Assembly: GCF_026262505.1 (NCBI RefSeq)
Contig: NC_067208.1
Span: 4,039,962-4,103,961 of the forward strand
DNA length: 64,000 nt
From: Trichomonas vaginalis G3
Taxonomy: Eukaryota; Parabasalia; Trichomonadida; Trichomonadidae
Direction: 5' to 3'
Made by a program: the position numbers and the translations under genes. The stretch's first letter is position 1. Each line of letters starts with the position of its first letter. This document shows positions 39,010-48,000 of the stretch, piece after piece. Under the pieces are notes generated by a model. The model was not told where the DNA came from. It was given only the letters and a program-made list of their open reading frames with translations, and did not search any database.

Positions 39010-39297
39010 ACGAATTAAAAAAATAAATTATTCAAAAAATGTAAGACATGAATTTTTAAAGTTTATTTTTTTATTTTTTTTATTTTTTTTTATTTCATTA
39101 TGTATGGGTTTAGTGAAAATTTCTTACGATTCTGAAAATTTTTAAATCTTGATTTATTCAAAAACGTAAGAATAAAAACCGTAAAAATCATACATTTTTT
39201 ACTTCATATGTAAAAAAAAATGATACAAAATCGCTCAAAAATGTATGAATTCTTACGTTTACAAAAAAAGTCACAAAACCCTTCAACATATACTACT
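38997..39297 (-). repeat. Right terminal inverted repeat of element B
   Basis: Inverse of 22162-22463, differing by about one base in an A/T run. It ends CAACATATACTACT, followed by the target duplication AAATTC at 39298-39303. It supplies the leader and first four codons of the SSB-like gene, just as the left repeat does for the gene at 22451. Confidence 0.95.
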
Positions 39298-39415
39298 AAA
39301 TTCATTCCAAAAATATCTCAACAAAATCGAATCATAGACAAGCAAACCCTCTAAAAATTGTTGATTTTTATTCGTTATGTAACATTTTTGTTATCATTTT
39401 GTAGAATTTTGATCA

Positions 39416-40432
39416 ATGATTTGTTTACCTCCGATTTCTTTTGATGACTTATCAGGAGAGATGGAAACTATAATATGTAATGGAATAGAATATAAAGTTT
39501 ATGGAGACTATTTTGCAAGTATTTCTCCATTATATGCAGAAATCAGATTAACAGGAAAGAATTCATTGTATTTAAAATGCAAAAATGAAGCATTTAGAGA
39601 GTTTTTAAATGCATGCCACAAGAAACCATTCATTGTTAGCACTGAAAATGTTGATGATTTGCTATTAATATCATCAATTTTTAAAATACAGAAACTTACA
39701 GATTTATTAAACTACACTAGAGCAAATCTTTACAATCAGAAAGATGTTATTGAAACAATGCAAGCAGAAATTTCTAAATTATCGAAAAAGCTTGACAAAC
39801 AACACCACGAAATAGAAAATCTTAAAAGATCAATGATAAAACTCCCAGAAAGAGCAAATTCTCCGATTGGCAGTCAATCAGATTTCAATTCACCAACATC
39901 ACTCAAAACAATCGAATTTACTGGAAAGCCAATGAAAGGAATTTTCTTTTGGCTTCGTCAGCAGACTTCAGATTCATTAGCATCATCCGGAATTATTAAA
40001 TGTTCTGCTTCATCGACAAGCCATATATCAAATTGTGTAGACGATATCGTAGAAAACATAAGATTTTGTAAATGGATATCAATGCCTAAAAAGAGATCAT
40101 GGGTCAAAATTGATTTCATTGATAAGGTAATTTCTGTACATGCTTACACAATACGCATCCCAACAGCATTGGGAATAGGATGGAGCCCGAAATCCTGGAT
40201 AGTAGAAGGCTCAACAGATGAAATTTCATGGCAAATTATTGATGAACACAGAAATAATAATGTTTTTGAAAATGATGTTAGTATTTGCACATGGACAGTT
40301 ACAGAAGCTGGTCCATTCAGATATATTAAGATTACTCAGACAGAATCAAGTAATCCTGTTGATTCTTATTTTACTCTTTGTGCAATTGAATTTTTCGGCG
40401 TAATACAAAACAGACCTTCATTCTTTGGTTAA
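39416..40432 (+). CDS. BTB-like/F5/8 type C (discoidin) domain protein
   Basis: Host gene, 338 aa, intronless. Residues 1-100 have a BTB/POZ-like layout (YKVYGDYFASISPLYAE, FREFLNACHKKPF, DDLLLISSIFKIQKL). A coiled coil lies at 110-140 (IETMQAEISKLSKKLDKQHH). Residues about 165-335 are a discoidin-type domain: GIFFWLRQQTSDSLASSG, NIRFCKWISMPKKRSWVKID, YTIRIPTALGIGWSPKSWIV and GPFRYIKITQTES. This domain pairing is a large family in trichomonads and has no signal peptide here, so it acts in the cytoplasm. Function unknown. The 5' end lies 112 bp beyond element B. Confidence 0.8.
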   Translation: MICLPPISFDDLSGEMETIICNGIEYKVYGDYFASISPLYAEIRLTGKNSLYLKCKNEAFREFLNACHKKPFIVSTENVDDLLLISSIFKIQKLTDLLNYTRANLYNQKDVIETMQAEISKLSKKLDKQHHEIENLKRSMIKLPERANSPIGSQSDFNSPTSLKTIEFTGKPMKGIFFWLRQQTSDSLASSGIIKCSASSTSHISNCVDDIVENIRFCKWISMPKKRSWVKIDFIDKVISVHAYTIRIPTALGIGWSPKSWIVEGSTDEISWQIIDEHRNNNVFENDVSICTWTVTEAGPFRYIKITQTESSNPVDSYFTLCAIEFFGVIQNRPSFFG

Positions 40433-40746
40433 ATCATATACCAAAAATCATTGATTTGAAGAATTTTGTCATTTGATTTGTCAAATTCAAAATTTTATTG
40501 GACATGAACAAATCAAACCCGTTTGGATCAACATATTATTCATTTCTTTCGGATAATTTCCTATTTATTTTGTCTGAATGATTGAATTTGTTTTCAATTT
40601 TATTCAAGAATTATTTCCCTTAACGCAAAATCCAATTCAATTTTAATATTCATAATTATTGAAGTACAAGCTATTTACATACAGTATTATCAATAAAATA
40701 TTTGATAAAAAACTGTACGTTTAGAGAATAAAAAAAAATCATAATT

Positions 40747-41301
40747 ATGGATTGCATAGCACTTGCACAGCGCCTTGCCAACAAAGGACCAAGGACACAA
40801 GCTCCTATTGCACCAGTACAGAACAGATTCAGTGCAAAGAGAGTTACACAGAAGGCAGAAAATCAAGATGCAAATGGCTCAGATGGAAAGAAAGCCCATT
40901 TCGATTCTAATGACTCTGCACACTACATCCCACCAATCGAGGAAATCTTCACAGATGAAAACTTGATGAGATACTTCAAGAGATTCCTTACAGAAAGGAA
41001 GACAGAGGGTGTTATCGAGTTCATTGAGTATGCCAGAGAGTACAAGGCCAACTATCCACCAAATCCACAGAAACAAGTTAAAGTTCACAGATTAGTCATG
41101 GAAAAGCTTGGATCTTTACCATCTAACTTCATTAAGATTGCTACATCTGCTCATGAAGATATGAACCGCGTTGGAAGGTCTTCATTTGACAAGGTTAACA
41201 AATTACTTCTTGATGCACTTAACGAGAAGGAATATAAGGCATTCTTGAAGTGCCCATACTTCTCTAAGTGGATTCTTAAGTACCACAATGTTGACCAATA
41301 A
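40747..41301 (+). CDS. RGS-domain protein
   Basis: Host gene, 184 aa. The N-terminal 60 residues are low-complexity. Residues about 62-180 match the regulator of G-protein signalling fold: NLMRYFKRFLTERKTEGVIE, FIEYAREYKANYP, a helical middle (VHRLVMEKLGSLPSNFIKI) and the closing SFDKVNKLLLDALNEKEYKA then FLKCPYFSKWI. RGS proteins speed GTP hydrolysis on G-alpha subunits. Codons are more biased (AAG, CCA, AGA) than in neighbouring genes, suggesting good expression. Start ATG at 40747 follows an A-rich leader. Confidence 0.7.
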   Translation: MDCIALAQRLANKGPRTQAPIAPVQNRFSAKRVTQKAENQDANGSDGKKAHFDSNDSAHYIPPIEEIFTDENLMRYFKRFLTERKTEGVIEFIEYAREYKANYPPNPQKQVKVHRLVMEKLGSLPSNFIKIATSAHEDMNRVGRSSFDKVNKLLLDALNEKEYKAFLKCPYFSKWILKYHNVDQ

Positions 41302-41464
41302 ATATAACCATGTATTTCAATTTTATTATTTATATATATTAAATTTACCGTTTTAGAATACTATTTCCTGTTTCTTTCAAAAAAAACTACCTCAATATAT
41401 TTGAAATGAATGCATAGATGGGGAATCATCATATCCTTAGCGAAGAATAAAAATTGCAAAAAAC

Positions 41465-41537
41465 GCTATCCTGGGGACTCGAACCCCAAACCCTTGGATT
41501 AAAAGTCCAAAGCTCTATCCTATTGAGCTAGGAAAGC
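41465..41537 (-). tRNA. tRNA-Lys (anticodon TTT)
   Basis: 73-nt cloverleaf. The acceptor pairs GCTTTCC with GGATAGC, with one T-T mismatch. The D-arm is AGCTCAATAGGATAGAGC. The anticodon arm TTGGA-CTTTTAA-TCCAA gives anticodon TTT. The T-arm is TGGGG-TTCGAGT-CCCCA. No intron. Host gene, downstream of the RGS gene. Confidence 0.85.
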
Positions 41538-41712
41538 CTCACGATTTTTCTGATGAGTTAGCATATATCATATTTGATTTAAATCTCTTCGATGTAATAT
41601 GCGAAACAAATATATAAGTTATCAGATAAACTTATCACTTAATAAGGAAGTCAATTTGGAAAATTGTTTTCACTTTAGGAGAATATAATTTTCCATTTGG
41701 AAAATTTAAAAA

Positions 41713-41735
41713 GTGAGACGCGCAGGATTCGAACT
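41713..41735 (-). pseudogene. tRNA 3' fragment
   Basis: Reads GTTCGAATCCTGCGCGTCTCAC on the - strand: the T-loop and 3' acceptor half of a tRNA. The 5' half is replaced by an A/T-rich run, so it is a truncated relic lying 175 bp beyond tRNA-Lys. Confidence 0.55.
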
Positions 41736-42474
41736 TTTTTTAAAAGTTGATTTAAATGAATTTTAGTGTGGAATATAAGGATAATATCATATTTAAAATA
41801 AGAATATACTAGTTTAGGTGGTAATAATTTTTTCGATAAATTTGAGAGTATGTACGTTTAGGGCATGAAAAGTGTCAATTCGCTCAGCGAAAGCTGAGCT
41901 AGCTTCGTTCTCGAAAGAATAAGGAAGGAGTGAAAGAGAGTGATACAGATGTTGACACATTCATATCATTTCAACAAATTTGATCAAATTGAAATTCAAT
42001 AAAATTCAATTCAATTCATATCCTTCAGTCAGTACATTGATATCCTTCTGCATCACAATGATAACTCGGGCATCAATAGTTCTACAACTAACTCAGAAAA
42101 AACAAGATTATTACTTCCTGCTTACAGCTTTTAAAAAGTTTCGATGATAAAAATCACTCTACTCTCGTTTATCGACATATGGTGATAGTAGGTAAACATA
42201 TTCTTATCGATATTAATAAAAATATTTGTACGAAAATCTTATCCAATTAGAGAGTTATTCATAAAGTATATGATAATTATAATTACTTTATCTTTGTTTT
42301 ATCTTTGAATAAACAATTTAATTTAAATTGCATAATATTTTTTGGTTGAAAGACAGGAAACTTAGTTGAGTTTGTATTATTTTTATCGTTTAATTCATCG
42401 TATCAGTGAGTGATCCAGATATTTAAGATATTTAGAAAAAAAATTATTAATTTGATTAACAAATTTTAATCAAA
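41736..42474. other. Host intergenic DNA before element C
   Basis: AT-rich, no coding frame. A perfect 7-bp hairpin GCTCAGC-GAAA-GCTGAGC lies at 41882-41899. No other structure seen. Confidence 0.5.
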
Positions 42475-42487
42475 AGTACAGTATACA

Positions 42488-42529
42488 TTGTGCGTCGCCT
42501 GTAGCCTACAGCTACAGGCACCGACACAA
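42488..42529. repeat. Long hairpin at element C left terminus
   Basis: Inner stem GCCTGTAGC (42497-42505), loop CTACA, GCTACAGGC (42511-42519), a perfect 9-bp stem. The outer part (TTGTG...GTCG / CGAC..CACAA) extends the pairing to about 42 nt. It lies 13 bp inside the proposed terminus, in the same relative place as the terminal hairpin of element A. Confidence 0.75.
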
Positions 42530-42618
42530 TGAAAAAAGTGACAGAAAACTGACACCATACGGGCGCGCATATGTACGCATATATGTGTAAAAATAAACGT
42601 TCATATGTAAACTAACCT

Positions 42619-44307
42619 TTATTCACTAGCAGGGGCTGATAAATCATAATCGTCGAGAAGTACGATAGGTGGTCCCACCTGTTTAATCTGTATGGAGAGG
42701 CAAACGTGACGTAAGAAGCATAACACTGGTTTCTCAGTATATTTAATAGACTCTGCTGTTGGCTTAACTGTAAGCTTATATGTAATAGGTGAATTAGATA
42801 ACTGACCCTGTTGGAATGTATAATCAGTTTCGCAAGGGAATCCACATAGGTAATGACCTAAGTCATTTGACTCGATTCCAAATTGAGGGACTGATGTGGT
42901 TGTGATAGACCTCATGACATCATAGTTGAAGCCAACAGTATCGTTATTATTGTTAGTGGCATTTGCCTGCATCTCATAGAAGATTGGATCATTAGATGCT
43001 TGAGCCTCAGCGGGTATGTTACCATATGCTCCACAGTTCAATTGAATTTGTTCAAACAATGGATTTTCATAGGTAGTGTTATAATTAGGTGTTTTCTTAA
43101 ATAGTGTATAAATGGTGTTCACATATAATGGAGTAAATGCTGCCGTGAATGTACAAGGAGTTCCTTCACCTTTAGCCATTGAACCATCCATAGTAATGCA
43201 GTCAATTCTTTTGATTGGGAAGTTTAGAGTCTTTGCCGAATATCTTGTCACCAAATCACTATAGATGTTAGGGTCCAAAGAGAATGAGTTACAGTATGTA
43301 ATCATTTCAAAGAAGTTTGCATTCTTCTTAGTGAACTTAATAAACTTGGTACCAAATGATATCGTACTCTTATCGGCATTCCAAGTTACAGTATCAATAA
43401 CTTTGATACCTTCATAGATAGGAGTGAAGTGATTAGTGATTGGAATATAGCTTGTAACATTGGCTTGCATGTTCGGTAATGGTAGAATATCCTGATAACT
43501 TAATGGTGTCCAAACCATACCAGCAATACTGAACTTAACCTTAAGTTGTAAGTTACCAGCAAACGCTGGAAGGAATCTAATGTTATTAAGTATTAGGAAT
43601 CTTCTTAGGTCAATCTTGATTGGTATGTGGAACTTTAATGTAGTTGCACCACTAATTGGTTTATTGAACTCAATAATCTGTCCAGAACGAACTGTATCAC
43701 ATCTATTGAAAACATCTTTATGTCTAGCCTTACTAAATACATCAACTTTCTTAATAGCTTCTGTTGTAGATGCAGTAGAAGTAATGTAACCTTCTTCTCT
43801 AGCATTATCTTGTGTATAAACACTTTTACCATTAGCGATTAATTGATATGATTCAACAGCATAGAATGAATCAATGTATCCCAACCAAATTGCTGGAAGA
43901 TGTGCACATGATTTGCCACCAGCATATTTAGTATCAATTGCTTTAATTGCTGTAACATTTGATCCTGTAGGAGCTGTCTCAACAGCTCTTTCTTTATATA
44001 CTTCACCATCATATTTAGGAACTTTTTCATCAGCTGGTTCAGTTTCTGTTGTAATTATGCACTCACCATCGACATAACCACTAATGAACGTATTATATAA
44101 GTCAATCATGTTCTCACCAGGTGGTGATATGTTAAATGTAATATAACCGTTATCAATAGTATTTGTCGGCATAGCTGGCACTTTTGTTGGGACATATCTA
44201 TGGTTAGTATCTCCAATAGGAACTGCCCCATCAACTTGATCGAAATAATATCTTACTTGTCTGATGGAATCAGCAATACTGTATGTATTGAGGTTATCGT
44301 TCAACAT
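42619..44307 (-). CDS. Double-jelly-roll major capsid protein
   Basis: 562-aa open frame. RFLILNNIRFLPAFAGNLQL, then KVKFSIAGMVWTPLSYQDIL mark the start of the second jelly roll, as in element A's capsid protein (RFLRYLPNWAGKISIEL). Other features are LPAIWLGYIDSFYAVESYQ and KFHIPIKIDLRRF. The C-terminus is LLDDYDLSAPASE. It forms the hexon lattice of the particle. It is the outermost gene, reading toward the terminus, followed 20 bp upstream by the YVxxMKxG-motif gene. It looks whole. Confidence 0.85.
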   Translation of the reverse strand: MLNDNLNTYSIADSIRQVRYYFDQVDGAVPIGDTNHRYVPTKVPAMPTNTIDNGYITFNISPPGENMIDLYNTFISGYVDGECIITTETEPADEKVPKYDGEVYKERAVETAPTGSNVTAIKAIDTKYAGGKSCAHLPAIWLGYIDSFYAVESYQLIANGKSVYTQDNAREEGYITSTASTTEAIKKVDVFSKARHKDVFNRCDTVRSGQIIEFNKPISGATTLKFHIPIKIDLRRFLILNNIRFLPAFAGNLQLKVKFSIAGMVWTPLSYQDILPLPNMQANVTSYIPITNHFTPIYEGIKVIDTVTWNADKSTISFGTKFIKFTKKNANFFEMITYCNSFSLDPNIYSDLVTRYSAKTLNFPIKRIDCITMDGSMAKGEGTPCTFTAAFTPLYVNTIYTLFKKTPNYNTTYENPLFEQIQLNCGAYGNIPAEAQASNDPIFYEMQANATNNNNDTVGFNYDVMRSITTTSVPQFGIESNDLGHYLCGFPCETDYTFQQGQLSNSPITYKLTVKPTAESIKYTEKPVLCFLRHVCLSIQIKQVGPPIVLLDDYDLSAPASE

Positions 44308-44327
44308 CTTTCTCAGCTATAAAAAAT

Positions 44328-44777
44328 TTACAATCTTCTTATTCTTGGGATTATTCGTCTTATTTGTGGCTGAGGTTTAGGAGGTTCTGGTTCAGGCTCT
44401 GGTTCATCATCGAAGTGTATTCTTTTCTCTTCCATTGATTGAACATATTCTTGATTCTCTTTAGTTTCCTTCTCACGTTCAATTGGGTCCATGTTTGGTT
44501 CATTAACTACACTGTTACGTTCTAATATCTTTGTCATCATCTCTAACAACATTTTATTAGTATATGCTTGTTCTTCTTCTTTCTTCTCATCAACTTTAGG
44601 AGCTTCTTGAACAACAGGAGCTGGGGCAGGAGCTGGTGAATTCAATGGTGCCTTTCTCTTTCTAACTTGAACTGAACCATTCTTCATATGACAAACATAA
44701 TATAATGGATGTTGTATTCCTTTAGCTTCATTCAATATGATTGATTGCTTTTCACTTGGTGAAAGTTTTGACGTCAT
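44328..44777 (-). CDS. YVxxMKxG-motif protein, paralogue 1
   Basis: 149 aa from the ATG at 44777 (MTSKLSPSEKQSIIL). Contains LYYVCHMKNGSVQVRKRKAP, then a Pro/Ala linker, a coiled coil (NKMLLEMMTKILERN) and a Pro/Glu-rich, Arg-rich tail (PEPEPEPPKPQPQIRRIIPR). The block YYVxxMKxGxVQxRKxKxPLN recurs in the protein at 59314-59550. It is divergent from the gene at 44812 across 34 bp and lies next to the capsid gene. Role unknown; the strongly basic patch suggests nucleic-acid contact. Confidence 0.6.
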   Translation of the reverse strand: MTSKLSPSEKQSIILNEAKGIQHPLYYVCHMKNGSVQVRKRKAPLNSPAPAPAPVVQEAPKVDEKKEEEQAYTNKMLLEMMTKILERNSVVNEPNMDPIEREKETKENQEYVQSMEEKRIHFDDEPEPEPEPPKPQPQIRRIIPRIRRL

Positions 44778-44811
44778 TTCTATCCTAATAAAATTTTTTA
44801 CTCCTAACAAA

Positions 44812-45039
44812 ATGACTGAGAATACTTTCGACAGAGAAGCACTCAAGAATGAACTTCGTGAAGAAATACTTAATGAACTCAAACCAAAAGAACAAACACA
44901 AGAAGAGAAACCAGCTAAACCAAAGCGTAAACTCACAGAGAAACAATTAGCTGCATTAGCAGCTGGACGCGCAAAGAATCCACGAATGATTGCAAAGAAA
45001 TTGAGAGAAGAGGAAGAAGCTAAGAAAAATAATAAGTAA
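44812..45039 (+). CDS. Small basic protein with LTEKQLAAL motif, 75 aa
   Basis: ATG at 44812 after a short AT leader. An acidic first half is followed by KPKRKLTEKQLAALAAGRAK and a charged helix. LTxxQL-AL-GRAK segments are common in basic tails of viral and Polinton proteins. It is convergent with polB; the stops are 4 bp apart. Probably a DNA-associated peptide, by composition only. Confidence 0.55.
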   Translation: MTENTFDREALKNELREEILNELKPKEQTQEEKPAKPKRKLTEKQLAALAAGRAKNPRMIAKKLREEEEAKKNNK

Positions 45040-45043
45040 GTGT

Positions 45044-48000
45044 TTAGAACTTTAACTTACGTTCAAAAGATGACTTCGTTGAAATAGTGAAGTCCTTATT
45101 TTTGTTGAAGCATGGTTTCGAACCAATGCACAAGTCAAAGGTTATCTCATCACCTTCATAAAGAGATTTGTACAATTCCACGATGCTATATTTTTCCCCA
45201 ACTTTCTCAGGGAAGAACAAACCTTTCTTCTCGTCATAATGTACTTGTATCGCATCTGGGAACATTTGGTTTGCAGTAAGTGCAATTACGTCCTGTGTGA
45301 TTCCCTTCATTCGACAGTGGAAAGCAATTTCCTTGAGGTCATTGGTTAATTCGTCGAGGTAAGTCTTCTTTCCAACGAATATAGATCTTTGTGCCTTAGA
45401 CATATGTCCTGCAGTAATCTCTGCAAAGTCTGAATGAAATTGACCCAGTGCTTTTCCAATGAGTTCTCTGTTATACCTTCTCTTGTATTCTTCTGCTAAC
45501 TTATCTAAGTCCTTCTCATACAAGTGTAAACTATCTGTATCCTGATAGAACAACTTCAAGCCCAAATCTTCTGCTGTGAAGAATACTTCATTCATGATTC
45601 GTTTGGACATAGAAAGGATTGAAACACCTAATGGACAATAGTTAAAGTGACGAACGATAGGTTTAAATGACTTTACACATGAAAGTTCGGAATCGGGGAT
45701 GAACTCTATTGTCTGTATGTCATTATAGTTCTTAATGATATAGTCAGTGAGCTTATTGTCCTTGATGAAACGAATCTTTTTGTCAATGGGCTTTAATATC
45801 GTCTTACCATAGATACTGTTCAAAAGAAGTTTGATGATCTCTTGTATCGGATTACCTTCCTTCTTATACTTAGCACGTAATTCGAAGAGCTTCTTAACTT
45901 CATTCCTTATTGTCATGTCCCTTTTTCCATCATAATAGTATCCATCAATGACTTTGCATGAGATCTCTTGGAACTTGATCAGATCTTGAAGCGTAATGTG
46001 GTCTACGAACATCTTGCAGCATGTATTGGAACTTCTGGCAACATGTAAGTCAGGGTTGATGTCAGGATTGACGACAATCAATGGGAATGCTGAGTTCTTA
46101 CCGATCGACAAGATCTCGATCTGACAGTAAAATCCTGAGATGAACTTTTCCTTTGTTGGTTCAGCTTGGTCATCATCAAAGAGATGCTCCAACAAGTATT
46201 CACTGCTCTTCATCTCTTCTGTCATAACTTTTGGAATTCCTTCTAAACAGTAAAGTCTAGCAATTGCTGATGGATACAATGATACAGCATCGAAGTCAGT
46301 GATGAGTTCTCCTTCATTGTATTGCTTCTTGTTCTCAGCTAGCATGCATCTTCCTCCTTGAATACACTTGGAAATATATTCACGAGGTTTTCCTGCAAGA
46401 TCAAAGAGATTACCGTTCTTCCAATATACTCTCTTCTCAAAGAGTTTGTTTGAGATAGAACTTATTGAAACATAATCATAAGCATCTATTTCAAACTCAG
46501 TCATGAGGTCATTGCGGAACTTAAGAAAGCCATCTCGTAAAATGCGTACATCTTGACCGCAATAGAATGACGAATAAACTTCCATGTCAAAGTGTTCATC
46601 ATCAATCTTGCAATCTTCAATCTTCTCAATGTTCTCATTAAAAGCTTCAATATCTTTGACATGATTCATGGCATCATCGATGTTACCAACTTTAGTTGTA
46701 TTAACTAACTCTTCCGTGTAGTAATTATATGGGAAAACTTCTTTTTCACCACTAGTGAGGTGAAACATTTCAGGGAATCTTTCCAACTTAGTTGAGATGA
46801 TTGCATAAGAGTCTTTGAAGCAGAGAAGTTTTCCTTTGTACTTTCCTTGTATCTGCATCGTTTGTGAACCTTTGATGATTGGAGTTCCTGTAATCTCTTC
46901 TAACTGAGACATGAGAAAAGTGACATCGTACGATAAGTTGTGGAAATAAACTAAACTCTTATCTGGTAAAGCTTCGAGGAATTTTGACGCACAGTCACTT
47001 CCCCAAATTGATGTATAACCATCATCGTCATCTTCCATGAAACAAATGTTGTATGCTTTGTGAATGTTTCCATCAGTTGATGCTTCGAAGTCAGCAAAGA
47101 AAACATGTTCTCTTGGGAACTTCATGTCTTTCTTCGTCTCTGAACTCCAATCTTTCTTCATCCTTGCGCAATAACGCTCATTGTATGTGAGGTCAATCAT
47201 TTCTTCAAGGTTCTCATTATACATCGTTGTGAAGTATGTGCAAAGTTCTCCTGTTCTAATTGGTTCGAAATAATTGTTAGCAAACAAGAGTTCAATGACT
47301 TTTGCAAGTGGTGTAACTAACTTTGAGTTAATTGCATACCTTGTTTCATATCTTCTGTTAACTAACATCTTCTTCTCTAAAGTCCAATCCTTGCACAACT
47401 TACAAACATCTTCATAGTTCTTGATGAACATTGAACTTATTGGAAGCTTTTCGTTCAACATGTAGTGGTCATACATTAATAAAAGTTCTACTGTCATCTT
47501 TGGTTCTTCATCTGGTTCATAAGTATATGAATGATTTGAATACTTCTCGTTGTATTTGATGACATGGAACCTTATTCCTGTTTCTTTGGCAATAACCTTA
47601 ATCTTTGACATTGGAAAATCTTTGACACGAATGATTTCCCTCATATGATTAATTGTTGCTTCGTCAACACCAGCTTGAATACAAGCGTAGATGAAACATG
47701 AATCTTTCATCATCTTCTTTGCTGTCTCTGCATTAAGTTCGTTGAAGATCTGATACCTCTCTAAGTTAATAGGTAATTTGCATGTCCATGTCCAAAGCTG
47801 ACCATTACGTGACCTGTTTCTCTTCTTTGAATGGTTTTGTTTGATGATCTTGAGTGCGATCTTTTCTTGACCTGCTGCTCTCATCGTATCTAACATAACT
47901 TGTTCTTCAGCTGTGAGTTTATATGGTGTGTACGTTCCTTTTCTCAAAGCAGAAGCATCAACATCTGAATAAGCTGTATAGTCAAAGATCTCGATCTTCC

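Larger units (their letters stand above)
22162..39297. mobile_element. Maverick/Polinton element B, nearly whole
   Basis: 17.1-kb element with 301-302 bp terminal inverted repeats, AG...CT ends and a 6-bp AAATTC target duplication. Genes run + on the left half (EF-hand-like protein, polB, integrase) and mostly - on the right half (fibre, penton-like, CCG family, ATPase, capsid, SSB-like). Most frames are open, with perhaps four to six breaks overall. The two terminal repeats differ only by about one base in a homopolymer, so the insertion looks recent. It landed between the WD40 gene and the BTB/discoidin gene without touching either. Confidence 0.95.

Noticed and set aside
44778-44936. N-terminal extension of the gene at 44328
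   Set aside because: It overlaps the divergent gene at 44812 and its promoter. The ATG at 44777 gives a protein whose start matches the element's usual leader.
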